This document shows, piece by piece, positions 6,084 to 12,917 of a DNA stretch of 15,749 bases. Origin of the DNA: Bacillota bacterium. Its GTDB lineage: Bacteria > Bacillota > Clostridia > Christensenellales > SZUA-584. The notes beneath the pieces were generated by a model. It was not told where the DNA came from. It was given only the letters and a program-made list of their open reading frames with translations, and did not search any database. The stretch spans positions 1 through 15,749 of the forward strand of contig JAEZIW010000073.1 in the NCBI GenBank assembly GCA_023436525.1, given 5' to 3'. The translations under genes were made by a program, and so were the position numbers. The stretch's first letter is position 1, and each line of letters starts with the position of its first letter.

Positions 6084-7631
6084 TTACTCAAACTTTTTTA
6101 TGGCTTGCAGTGCCTCATCCACCGTAAACTTCGGGCCTCTGCAAATTAAAATAAGCGTTTCACCGGGCTTGCGGTAAACCGTTCTTGAAATTTTGGCAGC
6201 CGTCACACTGTCGAACACCTTTTGCATTTCTTCCTGTGATTCACCAATCGTGATCCATGTTTTTCGGCCGATATGCTCCATGCTGAAAAAGTAATAATTC
6301 AGCTGACCGCATGTCGCTTTCGGCAAGCCTTTATCCGCGCCGAAAAGGTCGATTGCGCCGGCCCACCCGTAATTTTGCGTGACGATGGCTGTATCTGCCC
6401 GCTCCTCCCCTGATAGACTGTTATAAACCTCCGTCACGTCATCAACCAGCACATCCCATTCGAGCCGGTCGTAGAAATACTGCGGCAATTCGACCTGTGT
6501 ATTATTGTCAAGCCTGATTGATTTGGTACCGAATAGCCCGCCAATCGTATCGTAGTATTGGACAAGGCTGTCAACCGGAAGTATCGGCATGAAATTTGGT
6601 GCCTGAATCACACCTGTTATCATAATCAGGCATGCATAGACGGCAATCAACATCTTCTTAATGATTTTTGAAGCGAATCTTTCAACAAATATCGCTCCAC
6701 CGGCCAGCAGCATCGCATAAGCCGGAATAAGCATATACATTTTAGCTCCGGTCACCAGAAAAACGAAAAAGAGGATCGCGAACGTGACACCCAGAAGCCG
6801 ATACTTCTTTCCTTCCTTGTCGAACAACACATAATAAAGCCCCATCAGCCATAACGGAAGCAGGAACACATTCATTCCGACCACCTGCATGAGAACAAAC
6901 TCGACAGCACTCGCGTGAACGGCTTTGCCCGCAGAATAGGCTCCCCAATACTCGACAATCGGGAAGCCGTTGCCCATCTGCCAGATCAATGCGGGCAGTA
7001 TAATAATCAATGCGATGCCCGCTCCCATCCACGGCCAGCGCGTTGCATACATTTTTCGATGCTTCGTTACAAGAACGGCCAAAGCCAACCCCGCAATAAA
7101 AAAGATCATGGACGGCTTTGTCATCAGCCCGATTCCTGCTATAGCGCCTATCGCAAGCCACAGTTTGTTGTTTTCGCTTTTTATCAGTTTTATCAGAAAA
7201 TAAAACAACAGCATGATTATAAACTGATCAAGAAAATCGTAGGTGTAAAGCGAACCAACCGCCATCCAGACCGGCACAAACGCCGCAGCCAGCGCCGCAA
7301 GCCCCATAGCCAGCCTTCCGCCGCCAAGTTCCTTAACCATAAGCCCAACAACGACAACGGCTGCACCGCTGAAAAGAGCCGGCAGCAGATGGATTACAAA
7401 CAGTGAATTTCCAAACAATGTTGTTATTAGCCATAGCAGCGCCGGTGCAACGGGCGGGATATCCACAAACCCGAGGCTTAAATGCTGGCTGCAGGCCATT
7501 GTATACATCTCATCGAGAAAATAGCCGTAATTTTCGCTTATGATCAGATGACAGATGGTTGTGGCTAGCGCGATGTAAATGATGATCGCTAAGTTCCCAG
7601 TGAAGATTTTAAAATTGAATTTATTTTTCAT
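6084..7631 (-). CDS. GT-C membrane glycosyltransferase, family 39/ArnT-like (PMT_2)
   Basis: This 515-residue polytopic enzyme is expected to transfer a sugar from a polyprenyl-phosphate donor to an acceptor at the outer face of the membrane. The N-terminal ~360 residues are a series of roughly ten or more hydrophobic helices. After the first helix comes the GT-C hallmark loop, YGYFLDEMYTMACSQHL (35-51), with the acidic pair Asp40-Glu41 expected to be catalytic. DIPPVAPALLWL follows, as in many bacterial PMT_2 proteins. Residues from about 370 to 515 form a mainly soluble C-terminal region (e.g. YNSLSGEERADTAIVTQNYGWAGAID), probably extracellular. The ribosome binding site is GGAGTG about 6 nt before ATG at 7631. 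It is monocistronic with its own terminator. No undecaprenyl-phosphate glycosyltransferase or other glycan gene is adjacent, so donor and acceptor cannot be assigned. Confidence 0.85.
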   Translation of the reverse strand: MKNKFNFKIFTGNLAIIIYIALATTICHLIISENYGYFLDEMYTMACSQHLSLGFVDIPPVAPALLWLITTLFGNSLFVIHLLPALFSGAAVVVVGLMVKELGGGRLAMGLAALAAAFVPVWMAVGSLYTYDFLDQFIIMLLFYFLIKLIKSENNKLWLAIGAIAGIGLMTKPSMIFFIAGLALAVLVTKHRKMYATRWPWMGAGIALIIILPALIWQMGNGFPIVEYWGAYSAGKAVHASAVEFVLMQVVGMNVFLLPLWLMGLYYVLFDKEGKKYRLLGVTFAILFFVFLVTGAKMYMLIPAYAMLLAGGAIFVERFASKIIKKMLIAVYACLIMITGVIQAPNFMPILPVDSLVQYYDTIGGLFGTKSIRLDNNTQVELPQYFYDRLEWDVLVDDVTEVYNSLSGEERADTAIVTQNYGWAGAIDLFGADKGLPKATCGQLNYYFFSMEHIGRKTWITIGESQEEMQKVFDSVTAAKISRTVYRKPGETLILICRGPKFTVDEALQAIKKFE

Positions 7632-7661
7632 GATAGCACTCCGTATGATTGCTTGTTTTAG

Positions 7662-7677
7662 CAGACGATATCGTCTG
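7662..7677. repeat. 16-bp perfect palindrome in the glycosyltransferase leader
   Basis: CAGACGAT followed directly by ATCGTCTG, with no loop. It lies 31 bp before the glycosyltransferase start codon and downstream of the predicted promoter, so it could be a protein-binding site or part of the leader. An uninterrupted palindrome favours a dimeric regulator over an RNA hairpin. Confidence 0.55.
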
Positions 7678-7742
7678 TGTAAGCTTAATGCCGTTGGATT
7701 TTAACAAAGGATAAACCTGCCGATCGGCTGTTTAATGATAAA

Positions 7743-7771
7743 ATTATAGTTGATATTGCTGTTTTCGTCTA
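7743..7771 (-). promoter_or_regulatory. Candidate promoter of the glycosyltransferase gene
   Basis: On the - strand, TAGACG (7766-7771, 4 of 6 consensus positions) and a perfect TATAAT (7743-7748) are 17 bp apart. This predicts a leader of about 105 nt containing the 16-bp palindrome. Confidence 0.55.
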
Positions 7772-7933
7772 TGCTGTTATTATGTTTCAATTCATTTGTC
7801 AGGTATTGCAGACTGATTCTATACATAACGCGTGACACATGAGCGAAAAACCGAAGTTTTCGACAAGCCTCAGTTTTGGCCAATGATTATATGATTTTGA
7901 GTTGAACCGATAGCAGGAGAATAAATCTGAATT

Positions 7934-7964
7934 AAAAAATCGCCTGAATTGATCAAGCGATTTT
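7934..7964 (-). terminator. Intrinsic terminator of the SH3/lipoprotein operon
   Basis: On the - strand, AAAATCGC pairs with GCGATTTT around a 13-nt loop and is followed by further T residues. It lies 26 bases after the lipoprotein stop codon, closing that two-gene unit. Confidence 0.8.
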
Positions 7965-7989
7965 GGGGCAGATATCAAATGTCTTATTC

Positions 7990-8784
7990 TTACTCGTTTT
8001 CCTGCGATCCGTAGCTGTAATACGTCCCCTTCACTTTCTTTATCGTCGTACCGTCTTCGGATATATCATAGTTGCCGTTGTACTTCGCGAGTCCGTCCGC
8101 GGTCGAGAAGGTCGCGTCAAAATTAACCGTGCCGTTTTCTATCTTGTTGATCGTGAGCTGCAGCACGTTGTCCGTGCCGATCCTGCTGTCCAGCTCCGAT
8201 TTGTCCGGCAGCGTCACCGGCAGTGTTTTCACATTCTCACAGCCAAAGTCTGAAACGTAAATCGCGCAGTCACCCGCCGTTGTGAAATAAAAGCTCTGCT
8301 CCCCCTCCGGAACAAACCGGGCTGACATGCTTGCATACTCAAGCTTTACCTTGTTCGCGCCATCCAGCCCCATCCGCGTGGTGCCCCACGTTTGTGTACC
8401 GCTCGCATCCACATCGGTGTCGTTGGCATCCACATAAATATAATCGCCGATAATGCTGAACTGAAACCCGCGTATGCCGAGATCTTGATTCTCTGAAGCG
8501 TCTTCGTTCATCACACACAGCGGCGGATCCTCGTTAAAATCCGTCACCGCCGGGTCTTTGATATTCAGATAATAAACCTTCCCATTAAGCGTTGTCGGCA
8601 TTGCGTCCTCATCGAGGTCGGCCGAGGCCGGTTCGGGCGTCGGTGCCGCATCCGGCGGCGTGGTGGCTATCGGCTCGATTGACGGTGCTGCCGACGGCGA
8701 TGCCGTGGCCGGAGCCGCGCCGCAGCCGCTCATCAAAGCCATGCTAAGCGCCGTGATCATTAATATGCCTATTAGCTTCTTCAT
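7990..8784 (-). CDS. Lipoprotein with DUF5050-like beta-propeller-type domain
   Basis: This 264-residue predicted lipoprotein has a classical signal: MKKLIGILMITALSMALMSGC, with the lipidated Cys at 21 (lipobox M-S-G-C). A low-complexity Ala/Ser/Pro/Thr/Glu linker runs to about residue 60 and would span the cell wall. The rest carries repeats of the form KVYYLN...LCVMNEDAS, DYIYVDAND...RMGLDGANKV and QSFYFTTAGDCAIYVSD, resembling DUF5050 proteins. These are extracellular beta-propeller-like and of unknown function. The start is placed at 8784 because the signal peptide begins there and AAGGA lies 9 nt upstream. The open frame reaches 8847, but that part overlaps the upstream gene. Its ATG overlaps the upstream stop codon by 4 nt (ATGA), so the two proteins are probably made together and may act together at the cell surface. 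Confidence 0.85.
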   Translation of the reverse strand: MKKLIGILMITALSMALMSGCGAAPATASPSAAPSIEPIATTPPDAAPTPEPASADLDEDAMPTTLNGKVYYLNIKDPAVTDFNEDPPLCVMNEDASENQDLGIRGFQFSIIGDYIYVDANDTDVDASGTQTWGTTRMGLDGANKVKLEYASMSARFVPEGEQSFYFTTAGDCAIYVSDFGCENVKTLPVTLPDKSELDSRIGTDNVLQLTINKIENGTVNFDATFSTADGLAKYNGNYDISEDGTTIKKVKGTYYSYGSQENE

Positions 8785-10193
8785 ACTTTGCCGTCCTTTA
8801 TGTACGCATCCAGCTTGTACGACTTGGTAAACGCCTCCTGAATGCACGCCTGATGCGCTTCGTCAACGCGCCCCGAGCCGTGAATTTTGCTGCCCCTGAA
8901 ATGCAGGCATATCTGTCCGTCCATGCCGTTCGAGCCGATCGTATCGGTGTTGTGCACAAAGCCCATCAGGCCCGCCGCGTAATACTTGCCGCCAATCTTC
9001 ACCCACACAGGCCGTCTGACGGGGGTCAGCTCTCCGCCCCATGCCTTCGTCATCGCGGCGGTGTCTTCCTTTGTCATGGTTTCCACATCCGCGTGCCACC
9101 AGCCGCCAAACCGCTCCATATTCCAATGGATCCCTGTGCGCACGTCGATTACTTCAAAAGGCTCCATCTTCTTCATCTTTTCCATGCCGCCGAACCAGTC
9201 TTCAAGGTAAACGCGGCCGCTTTTCTGTGTTTTTTGCGTCGGGAGTTCCGTGCGGTAATTGTTCCAAAGGTTCATCGCACCGGATTTGCCGAGCAGCACC
9301 ATCAGCGTCTGCGGCCCCGCGATGCCGTCCGCATCCAGGCTCACGGTCGTTTGAAATTTTGAGAGTGCTTCTCTGGTGGCGTTACCGAATACCCCGTTAG
9401 CCGCCGGATAGAAAAACCCCTTGTTTTTCAGCGCAATCTGCAGCTGCGTCACCGCCTGACACTTCATGCCCTGCGTCATCGTGGTGATGTGAGACCCGGG
9501 CGGTACGACATACGTGATAAAATCGCCCCGAACATAGCCTTCCTTGCCCGAATAGCTGATCTTGACCCACTTGTCTTGCACGCTTTGCACCGTCACCTCG
9601 GTGCCGCTTTTGAGAACATCGAGCACAGCGCCGTTCGTGTTCGGCAGGCTTCTCACGTTCACGTTAGACGAATTGAGCTTTGCTTTCAAGTTGATAGGTA
9701 TCACGCGGTATTTATGAACAACGCTTTTTAACACATAGCCGCTCTGAGCGCCCGATGTAATTTGATAATAAGCGCCATAGCTGCCAATCAGCGTCACCTG
9801 CGTGTTGTATGTTAAGTTCGCCAGCGTGTTGCCGGAGCCCGGCTGATCGGTCATGGCCGCGTCGCCGATGATCACTGCCGGTTCATTGAGGCCGGTCACC
9901 GCCACATCCAGATAATCGGCACGCACATAGCCGGTGAACGTTTGATACGTCACCTTATACCAGCCCCCGGCTGCGCTTTCAAGCACGCTGACGGCAGAGC
10001 CCTGGCTCATTTGGGCAATCACCGCCGAGGCCGTTGTGGGCTGCTCGCGCAGGTTCGCGTTTTGGTTCACGGTGCCGGTCGGGTCAGTCGCAGCGTGTGC
10101 CTGCGGCAAATCAAAGGCGAACGCCGATACAAAGAGCGCCGCCGCCAGTATGAACGAAAGTAGTTTAAGTTTTTTTGTCATCGTTGTTCCCAT
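8781..10193 (-). CDS. Secreted SH3 x3 / peptidoglycan-binding protein with uncharacterised C-terminal domain
   Basis: This 470-residue exported protein is predicted to bind the cell wall. A signal peptide covers residues 1-34 (hydrophobic core LLSFILAAALFVSAFAF, likely cleavage after AHA). Three SH3-like repeats follow: about 38-97 (ANLREQPTT...GYVRADYL), a degenerate one at 105-158, and 174-228 (VNVRSLPNT...GYVRGDFI). A PG_binding_1 domain lies at about 240-302 (LQIALKNKGF, GVFGNATREAL, DGIAGPQT). The C-terminal domain (about 327-455) has several spaced polar residues suggestive of a catalytic centre: VIDVRTG, HAD (367-369), RRP (393-395), H414, and CLHFRGSKIHG with C429, H431 and H438, then D444 and H447. 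I recall similar domains in other Firmicute wall proteins but no assigned function. It is not the YkuD motif. Start choice is uncertain: ATG at 10181 would give a protein four residues shorter. It is the first gene of an operon with the lipoprotein. Confidence 0.87.
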   Translation of the reverse strand: MGTTMTKKLKLLSFILAAALFVSAFAFDLPQAHAATDPTGTVNQNANLREQPTTASAVIAQMSQGSAVSVLESAAGGWYKVTYQTFTGYVRADYLDVAVTGLNEPAVIIGDAAMTDQPGSGNTLANLTYNTQVTLIGSYGAYYQITSGAQSGYVLKSVVHKYRVIPINLKAKLNSSNVNVRSLPNTNGAVLDVLKSGTEVTVQSVQDKWVKISYSGKEGYVRGDFITYVVPPGSHITTMTQGMKCQAVTQLQIALKNKGFFYPAANGVFGNATREALSKFQTTVSLDADGIAGPQTLMVLLGKSGAMNLWNNYRTELPTQKTQKSGRVYLEDWFGGMEKMKKMEPFEVIDVRTGIHWNMERFGGWWHADVETMTKEDTAAMTKAWGGELTPVRRPVWVKIGGKYYAAGLMGFVHNTDTIGSNGMDGQICLHFRGSKIHGSGRVDEAHQACIQEAFTKSYKLDAYIKDGKV

Positions 10194-10240
10194 GCTTTCC
10201 GCGGTTATTTTAAGTAAACACGTCGTTTCAGCATTTTTCG

Positions 10241-10256
10241 CTGTCAGTAAAGACAG
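10241..10256 (-). promoter_or_regulatory. Dyad CTGTC-N6-GACAG at the transcription start
   Basis: A perfect 5-bp inverted repeat with a 6-bp spacer lies about 6 bp downstream of the -10 box of the SH3/lipoprotein operon. It would overlap +1. It is a candidate operator or a short leader hairpin. Confidence 0.4.
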
Positions 10257-10261
10257 TTCTT

Positions 10262-10290
10262 ATTATAATCTTAGACAAACGGCTTGTCAA
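10262..10290 (-). promoter_or_regulatory. Consensus sigma-A promoter of the SH3/lipoprotein operon
   Basis: On the - strand, TTGACA (10285-10290) and TATAAT (10262-10267) are exactly 17 bp apart, a perfect match to the vegetative consensus. The start site should be near 10255, giving a leader of about 60 nt. Confidence 0.88.
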
Positions 10291-10325
10291 AGAGCGAAAA
10301 CAATAGATTAGATTACAAAAAATGA

Positions 10326-11072
10326 TTAATATGAATTGACCGCTGCCACATAGGCATTACAGACAGAGTAAAATAGATCGCGCGTAATTCTGCTCTCTTC
10401 CGATGAGCCGCAATTATCACTCCAAGACCCCATACCTGTGAAACACCATGCTGAAACAGCGGCATACAGAACTTGTCTGGCTGTCAGACTATAATTTTTC
10501 TCAACAATTAACTGACTATGAAACTCAGGCAGAACTGGGATTTTTTCATAGAGATTGGTTTTCATATTACGGAAAATTCGCGGCCCATTTCCCCAACCCA
10601 ATATTTTTGCATATTCTATCATAACTTCAAGTTTTGCATCCAAATCACGTTTCCTAAGCTCTAAGTCATCATGCCTTTTCATGATGGGTTGATGACTGGC
10701 TGTCTTAATTACCCTTGCCCACCATCCGCTTGATCCGTAACGAAAATCATATGTCCAAAAATCAGAATAATCATCGAAGACAGTCTCAAGCAGCCATTCT
10801 ATGCTTTCATCTATCATAACTCCTGATATTGATTCATCAACGACGTTATAGAAGATACGTATCTTTCTGCATCCATGATCCTTAAGATAGTGAAACCATT
10901 CGTTTGTATCCAAAACATCATCAAAATCATGGCTGACTTTATCTTTAAAGGCCGGATCTCCAATAGCATGGAAACTCGAATGACTTCTACTATCCAATTT
11001 TTCTATTCCATCATTCAAGAACTCGTTACCATACGATGCAATTGTGATGATCTGAGCCACATATCCAACCAT
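10326..11072 (-). CDS. Hypothetical protein, AT-rich orphan gene
   Basis: This 248-residue protein is one I cannot assign to a named function. There is no signal peptide or convincing membrane helix except possibly the short N-terminal stretch VAQIITIA. It is rich in acidic and aromatic residues (HDFDDVLDTNEWFHYL, DDYSDFWTYDFRYG). A long charged helix RKRDLDAKLEVMIEYAKILGW lies in the middle. The C-terminal region has Cys210, Cys221 and Cys238 around CFTGMGSWSDNC; I recall G-M-G-S-W motifs in uncharacterised Firmicute proteins. The start is ATG at 11072, because AAGGA lies 7 nt upstream. The frame is open to 11252, but that extension crosses the neighbouring terminator and gene. Base composition is lower than its neighbours (35% G+C in 10501-10560, against 52% in 11701-11760, hand-counted), suggesting recent acquisition. 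It has its own promoter. Confidence 0.72.
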   Translation of the reverse strand: MVGYVAQIITIASYGNEFLNDGIEKLDSRSHSSFHAIGDPAFKDKVSHDFDDVLDTNEWFHYLKDHGCRKIRIFYNVVDESISGVMIDESIEWLLETVFDDYSDFWTYDFRYGSSGWWARVIKTASHQPIMKRHDDLELRKRDLDAKLEVMIEYAKILGWGNGPRIFRNMKTNLYEKIPVLPEFHSQLIVEKNYSLTARQVLYAAVSAWCFTGMGSWSDNCGSSEESRITRDLFYSVCNAYVAAVNSY

Positions 11073-11099
11073 CGTTCTGTCCTTCCACATTTTTATATT

Positions 11100-11128
11100 A
11101 GTATAAAATAGCACGTACGCCGAGGCAA
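11100..11128 (-). promoter_or_regulatory. Candidate promoter of the AT-rich hypothetical gene
   Basis: On the - strand, TTGCCT (11123-11128) and TATACT (11100-11105) are 17 bp apart, starting 3 bp after the upstream terminator. The predicted leader is only about 20 nt and includes the AAGGA ribosome binding site. Confidence 0.6.
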
Positions 11129-11131
11129 AGC

Positions 11132-11160
11132 AAAAGACCGCCTGATTGAGACGGTCTTTC
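11132..11160 (-). terminator. Intrinsic terminator of the isomerase-like gene
   Basis: AAAGACCG (11133-11140) pairs with CGGTCTTT (11152-11159), an 8-bp stem with an 11-nt loop. On the - strand it runs into TTTTGCTTTG. It lies 27 bases after the isomerase-like stop codon. Confidence 0.85.
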
Positions 11161-11187
11161 TGTAAAGCCACGTTATTTCTATATCTG

Positions 11188-12669
11188 TTACGCGAACGGA
11201 TTCTCTGTCGGGTAGTAGGCCCCTTTGGGTCTGTTGAACGATATCTTGCCAACGCCCAGCAGCTTCATCACTTCGAATATCTGCCGCCCCACATTGCCAA
11301 ACGCCACCGCGCCGTGATGCGGGTACCCGTCTTCAATCAGCACATGGCGGTAGAAGCGCTCCATTTCAGGGATGCCGAACACGCCGATGCCTCCGAACGA
11401 CTGCGTATCCACCGGCAGTATTTCCCCGTTGGCAATGTAGCTTTGCAGCTCAGAGTTAATATTGCCCTGCAGACGGAAGAACGTGATCTTATCCGGCGCA
11501 ATATCGCCTTCCAGCGTCCCGCGCGAGATATCCGGCTCTTTGTCCGGCTCGAGGCAGCGGTGCATAATCAGCTGGTATCTCATCTCACCCTTCTTCAGGC
11601 GGCTGATCGGCGTGTTACCGCAGTGGAAGCCCATGAACACCTCATTATCGCCGTAAGGCAGCTGCCCCTTGATCGACTGCTCGTACATATCGGCAGGCAC
11701 CGTGTTGTTAATATCGAGCAGCGTCACGGATTCGCCCGTCACACAAAGGCCAATGTACTCGCTGAGTGCACCGTAAATATCCACCTCGCACGATACGGGA
11801 ATGCCCCTGGCGGTCAGGCGCGAATTCACATAGCACGGCACAAACCCAAACTGCGTTTGGAATGCGGGCCAGCATTTGTTCGCCAGCGCCACATACTTGG
11901 CTGCGCCTCTGTTCTGCTCGATCCAATCGAGCAGCGTGATTTCATACTGCGCAAGCTTGGGCAGTATGCCCGGCATCAGGTTCCCCTCGCCCAGCTCTTC
12001 TTCCATATCCTTAAGCACAGCGGGAATACGCGGGTCGTCCTTATGCGCGTTAAACGCCGCAAACAGATCGAGCTCAGAGTTTTCCTGCACGTTGATTCCC
12101 AGCTTAAACAGCGGCGCGATGGGCGCGTTGCACGCGAGAAAATCGAACGGGCGCGGCCCGAACGATATGATTTTAAGCCCTTTGATGCCGAGAATCGCGC
12201 GAGAAATCGGTATAAACTCCTGAATCAGGCCAGCAATCTGCGCTGCCGTACCCACGGGCTTTTCGGGTATGTAAGCGTTCACATGGCGCAGCTTTAAATT
12301 GTAGCTTGCGTTGAGCATGCCGCAGTAGGCATCGCCGCGGCGGCTAGAGAGTACCGCAATGTTTTCCTCCGCAGCCGCGCAGAACATGGCCGGGCCGCCG
12401 AACTCCTGCGCCAGCATGGTTTCAGGGCCTTCGGGGCCAAAGTTGCCAAGGAACACAACCAGCGCGTTAACGTCTTTTGCTTTAAGCTCCTCCAGCGCCT
12501 TCATCGTATCGTGCTCGTTTTCAATCGCTGTTTCAATCTCAACGATGTCGATGTTCTTTTTACGGCAAGCCTCTACCACGGCTTTGCGCCTCTCGACAGA
12601 CAAATCAACCGGGAAACAGTCGCGGCTGACTGCCACAATGCCGATTTTGACTTCAGGGATGTTGATCAT
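11188..12669 (-). CDS. L-fucose/L-arabinose isomerase-fold family protein
   Basis: This 493-residue protein of the fucose/arabinose isomerase superfamily belongs to a family that interconverts aldose and ketose sugars using a divalent metal. The N-terminal half has Rossmann-like segments (VKIGIVAVSRDCF, VNALVVFLGNFG, GLKIISFGPRPFDF). The C-terminal half holds the predicted metal ligands Glu295 (SCEVDIYG), Asp319 (LLDINN) and His451 or His452 (PHHGAVAFG), corresponding to the Glu/Asp/His set of FucI and AraA. It is shorter than FucI (about 590) and close to AraA (about 500), but overall it reads like the generic 'L-fucose/L-arabinose isomerase family' group found in Clostridia, whose substrate is usually unknown. 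AAGGAG lies 9 nt before ATG at 12669. No sugar kinase, aldolase or sugar transporter is adjacent. It is monocistronic, between its promoter and a terminator. Confidence 0.85.
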   Translation of the reverse strand: MINIPEVKIGIVAVSRDCFPVDLSVERRKAVVEACRKKNIDIVEIETAIENEHDTMKALEELKAKDVNALVVFLGNFGPEGPETMLAQEFGGPAMFCAAAEENIAVLSSRRGDAYCGMLNASYNLKLRHVNAYIPEKPVGTAAQIAGLIQEFIPISRAILGIKGLKIISFGPRPFDFLACNAPIAPLFKLGINVQENSELDLFAAFNAHKDDPRIPAVLKDMEEELGEGNLMPGILPKLAQYEITLLDWIEQNRGAAKYVALANKCWPAFQTQFGFVPCYVNSRLTARGIPVSCEVDIYGALSEYIGLCVTGESVTLLDINNTVPADMYEQSIKGQLPYGDNEVFMGFHCGNTPISRLKKGEMRYQLIMHRCLEPDKEPDISRGTLEGDIAPDKITFFRLQGNINSELQSYIANGEILPVDTQSFGGIGVFGIPEMERFYRHVLIEDGYPHHGAVAFGNVGRQIFEVMKLLGVGKISFNRPKGAYYPTENPFA

Positions 12670-12731
12670 GCTTTAGCTCTCCTTTTATTGTTTTTATTGA
12701 GATTCTTTTGAGAATGATTGCACATATTTTC

Positions 12732-12761
12732 AGTATAACATATTCGAGACAGGTGCGTTAA
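12732..12761 (-). promoter_or_regulatory. Candidate promoter of the isomerase-like gene
   Basis: On the - strand, TTAACG (12756-12761, 4 of 6 consensus) and TATACT (12732-12737) have an 18-bp spacer. The leader would be about 55 nt. A small ATTCT/AGAAT inverted repeat occurs within it near 12705. Confidence 0.5.
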
Positions 12762-12831
12762 CTCCTGCCGCATTTTTTTGTCCATTTTTACAGTCATATC
12801 ATGCTTGTTTTTATGCGTTTTCACGATTTGC

Positions 12832-12860
12832 TTGATTGAACCATCGCCCGATGATATGAT
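12832..12860 (+). promoter_or_regulatory. Candidate promoter of the CrtI-like oxidoreductase
   Basis: TTGATT (12832-12837) and TATGAT (12855-12860) are 17 bp apart, about 58 bp before the chosen start codon. It is divergent from and non-overlapping with the isomerase promoter, with about 70 bp between the two -35 boxes. Confidence 0.6.
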
Positions 12861-12917
12861 GAATTCAGATTCCAATAAAACCTTCACTATACAAATATTA
12901 ATACAAGGATGGGGATT

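Larger units (their letters stand above)
7632..7989. other. Intergenic region (358 bp) upstream of the glycosyltransferase
   Basis: No convincing gene was seen. A 60-codon frame on the - strand (7701-7883) would need a TTG start without a ribosome binding site. The region holds a - strand promoter candidate (7743-7771), a 16-bp perfect palindrome (7662-7677), a 10-bp GCCGATCGGC palindrome near 7720, a weak CGAAAA/TTTTCG hairpin (7844-7862), and the terminator of the next gene (7934-7964). Confidence 0.6.

Noticed and set aside
7701..7883. 60-codon open frame on the - strand between the lipoprotein and the glycosyltransferase
   Set aside because: It needs a TTG start, has no ribosome binding site, shows no recognisable domain, and overlaps the likely promoter of the glycosyltransferase.
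8784..8847. Upstream extension of the lipoprotein frame by 21 codons
   Set aside because: It would bury the lipoprotein signal peptide behind 21 residues and overlap the upstream gene; the ATG at 8784 has a ribosome binding site and coincides with the ATGA stop/start overlap.
11073..11252. Upstream extension of the AT-rich hypothetical frame by 60 codons
   Set aside because: It crosses the neighbouring terminator, the gene's own predicted promoter and part of the isomerase-like gene, whereas ATG at 11072 has a well-spaced AAGGA.
11146..12297. 383-codon + strand frame antisense to the isomerase-like gene
   Set aside because: The opposite strand encodes a full-length family protein with promoter, ribosome binding site and terminator; the long antisense frame reflects codon bias.
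12666..12887. 73-codon frame on the - strand upstream of the isomerase-like gene
   Set aside because: It runs through the divergent promoter region and into the isomerase start codon, and its Lys/Asn-rich translation looks like non-coding AT-rich DNA.
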